Below, piece after piece: positions 12,818-13,619 of a stretch of 13,619 nucleotides of DNA (position 1 is its first letter; each line of letters opens with the position of its first letter). Under the pieces are notes generated by a model that had not been told where the DNA came from, searched no databases, and worked only from the letters and a program-made list of their open reading frames with translations. The position numbers and the translations under genes were made by a program. The DNA comes from Oscillospiraceae bacterium (GTDB lineage: Bacteria > Bacillota > Clostridia > Oscillospirales > Ruminococcaceae), in NCBI GenBank assembly GCA_016296485.1, contig JAEDJF010000034.1, positions 1 to 13,619 of the forward strand, read 5' to 3'.

Positions 12818-12823
12818 ATTATA
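12818..12823 (-). promoter_or_regulatory. Isolated -10 box at the glutamine synthetase stop
   Basis: A perfect minus-strand TATAAT overlaps the stop codon region of the glutamine synthetase gene. No matching -35 or TGn extension is visible. If used, the transcript would carry the 12782-12808 hairpin in the leader of the kinase-like gene. Confidence 0.2.
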
Positions 12824-13619
12824 CGCTGAAAAGCAGGTCGCGGTAGGTCGGGAAGGGCCAATATTCCGCAGAAACCATCGTTTCAAGCTCGTCGGCGGTG
12901 GCGCGAAGGCTGCTCATAGCGGTATGGAGCTCGTCGCAGACGAAATGAGCCTTTTCAAGGACGCCCGCGATATTTTTGGCGCTTTCCGCCTTTTTCTCCA
13001 CCGCTTCGATCCTTGCGGCAAGCTCGGCACAAAGCCCGTCGATGCGCTTTACAAGGGCGGTTTCCGGTGCGTTTTCAACCGAAAGACCGATGGTTTTTTT
13101 CGCCGCGGCGGTCTCCGCCAGGGATTTTTCATAGGCAAGGCAGGCGGGAAGAATATCCTTTTTCGCCATATCGAGCATTGTCAGCGCCTCGATTATCACG
13201 ACCTTGCTGTAATTTTCAAGGAGAATATCCCGGCGGGAGCGAACCTCGCTCTCGGTGAATATTCTGTGGCGCTTAAAGAGCTCGATATTCTTTTTGTCGG
13301 TGAAGAGCTCGAGGGCGTCCACCGCGTTTGAAAGGTTGAGAAGTCCTCTGCGTTTCGCTTCGGCGACCCATTCGTCGGTGTAGTTGTTGCCGTTGAAAAT
13401 AATTCGCTTGTGTTCGTGAACGGTCTCGGCGATAAGTTTATCAACCTCGGCGTTAAAATCCTCCGCTTTTTCAAGGCGGTCGGCAAAATCGCAAAGGACG
13501 TCCGCCACCATGGTGTTGAGAATCATATTGGGACCCGCTATCGAAAGGCTCGAACCGGGCATACGGAACTCGAACTTGTTGCCGGTAAAGGCAAAGGGCG
13601 AGGTGCGGTTGCGGTCGGT
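12819..13619 (-). CDS. glnN: Glutamine synthetase type III, C-terminal part (partial)
   Basis: The last 266 residues of a type III glutamine synthetase, which makes glutamine from glutamate, ammonia and ATP. The gene runs off the right edge of the window, so its start is not seen. The full protein in this family is about 700 residues. The visible part opens with TDRNRTSPFAFTGNKFEFR, then MPGSSLSIAGPNMILNTMVA. This is a highly conserved piece of the catalytic domain; its arginines are typical of the substrate-binding region. The rest is the long helical C-terminal region special to type III enzymes, including two alanine/glutamate-rich coiled stretches. It ends with YWPFPTYRDLLFSV, the typical type III C-terminus. 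The frame stays open from 13562 to 13619, so the ATG at 13562 is internal and not the start. A hairpin follows 10 bp after the stop. Confidence 0.95.
   Translation of the reverse strand, partial: TDRNRTSPFAFTGNKFEFRMPGSSLSIAGPNMILNTMVADVLCDFADRLEKAEDFNAEVDKLIAETVHEHKRIIFNGNNYTDEWVAEAKRRGLLNLSNAVDALELFTDKKNIELFKRHRIFTESEVRSRRDILLENYSKVVIIEALTMLDMAKKDILPACLAYEKSLAETAAAKKTIGLSVENAPETALVKRIDGLCAELAARIEAVEKKAESAKNIAGVLEKAHFVCDELHTAMSSLRATADELETMVSAEYWPFPTYRDLLFSV

Noticed and set aside
12764..12886. N-terminal extension of the kinase-like protein
   Set aside because: It crosses a hairpin and overlaps the end of the glutamine synthetase gene; the Walker A strand starts naturally at the ATG at 12763.
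1..13619. CRISPR array, insertion sequence, prophage, toxin-antitoxin or tRNA
   Set aside because: No regularly spaced direct repeats, transposase or integrase motifs, or tRNA-like cloverleaf were seen.

Overview
The window reads as chromosomal DNA from a GC-rich member of the Clostridia. This is suggested by a ClpE-type ATPase with an N-terminal zinc finger, a CvpA + DUF5711 pair, an ECF-type vitamin S component, a type III glutamine synthetase, AGGAGG-like ribosome binding sites, and frequent TTG/GTG starts. No rRNA, tRNA, CRISPR array, transposase or phage gene was seen. The G+C-rich third positions create many long antisense open frames, which are left out.

Layout. (1) Bases 1-5007 hold a leftward cluster. 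A good sigma-A promoter at 4979-5007 carries a 17-bp palindrome over its start region. It drives an ECF S component (4943-4314), a membrane-anchored DUF5711 protein (4279-3107), a CvpA family membrane protein (3072-2362) and a ClpE-like unfoldase (2313-1). Gaps are 34-48 bp with no terminator. (2) recG (7066-5036, leftward) and comF (7250-7918, rightward) diverge from a 183-bp gap that holds a 13-bp-arm perfect hairpin and a comF promoter. (3) comF converges, through a bidirectional terminator, on a leftward pair: an AlkD-like DNA glycosylase (9307-8615) and a SIMPL-domain protein (8608-7955). (4) A small membrane protein (leftward, ending at 9398) has a good promoter and ribosome binding site, but an ACG codon where the start should be. 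(5) Two rightward units follow: an orphan substrate-binding lipoprotein (10138-11112) and a membrane-tethered XRE regulator (11278-11667). The regulator's promoter is overlapped by repeated GTTTACC half-sites. (6) The right end is leftward: the C-terminal part of glutamine synthetase III (runs off the window), a P-loop kinase-like protein, and a two-TM protein with a possible PH-like domain.

The genes look mostly like housekeeping functions (protein quality control, recombination repair, alkylation repair, nitrogen assimilation, vitamin and ligand uptake) rather than a single accessory system. I see no convincing undescribed defence or biosynthetic system. The most unusual signals are the ACG start with intact surrounding signals, the three-half-site operator at the XRE promoter, the palindrome at the ECF promoter, the hairpin between the divergent recG and comF promoters, and a set of wobble AAAGGGGG-type ribosome binding sites that mostly accompany non-ATG starts.
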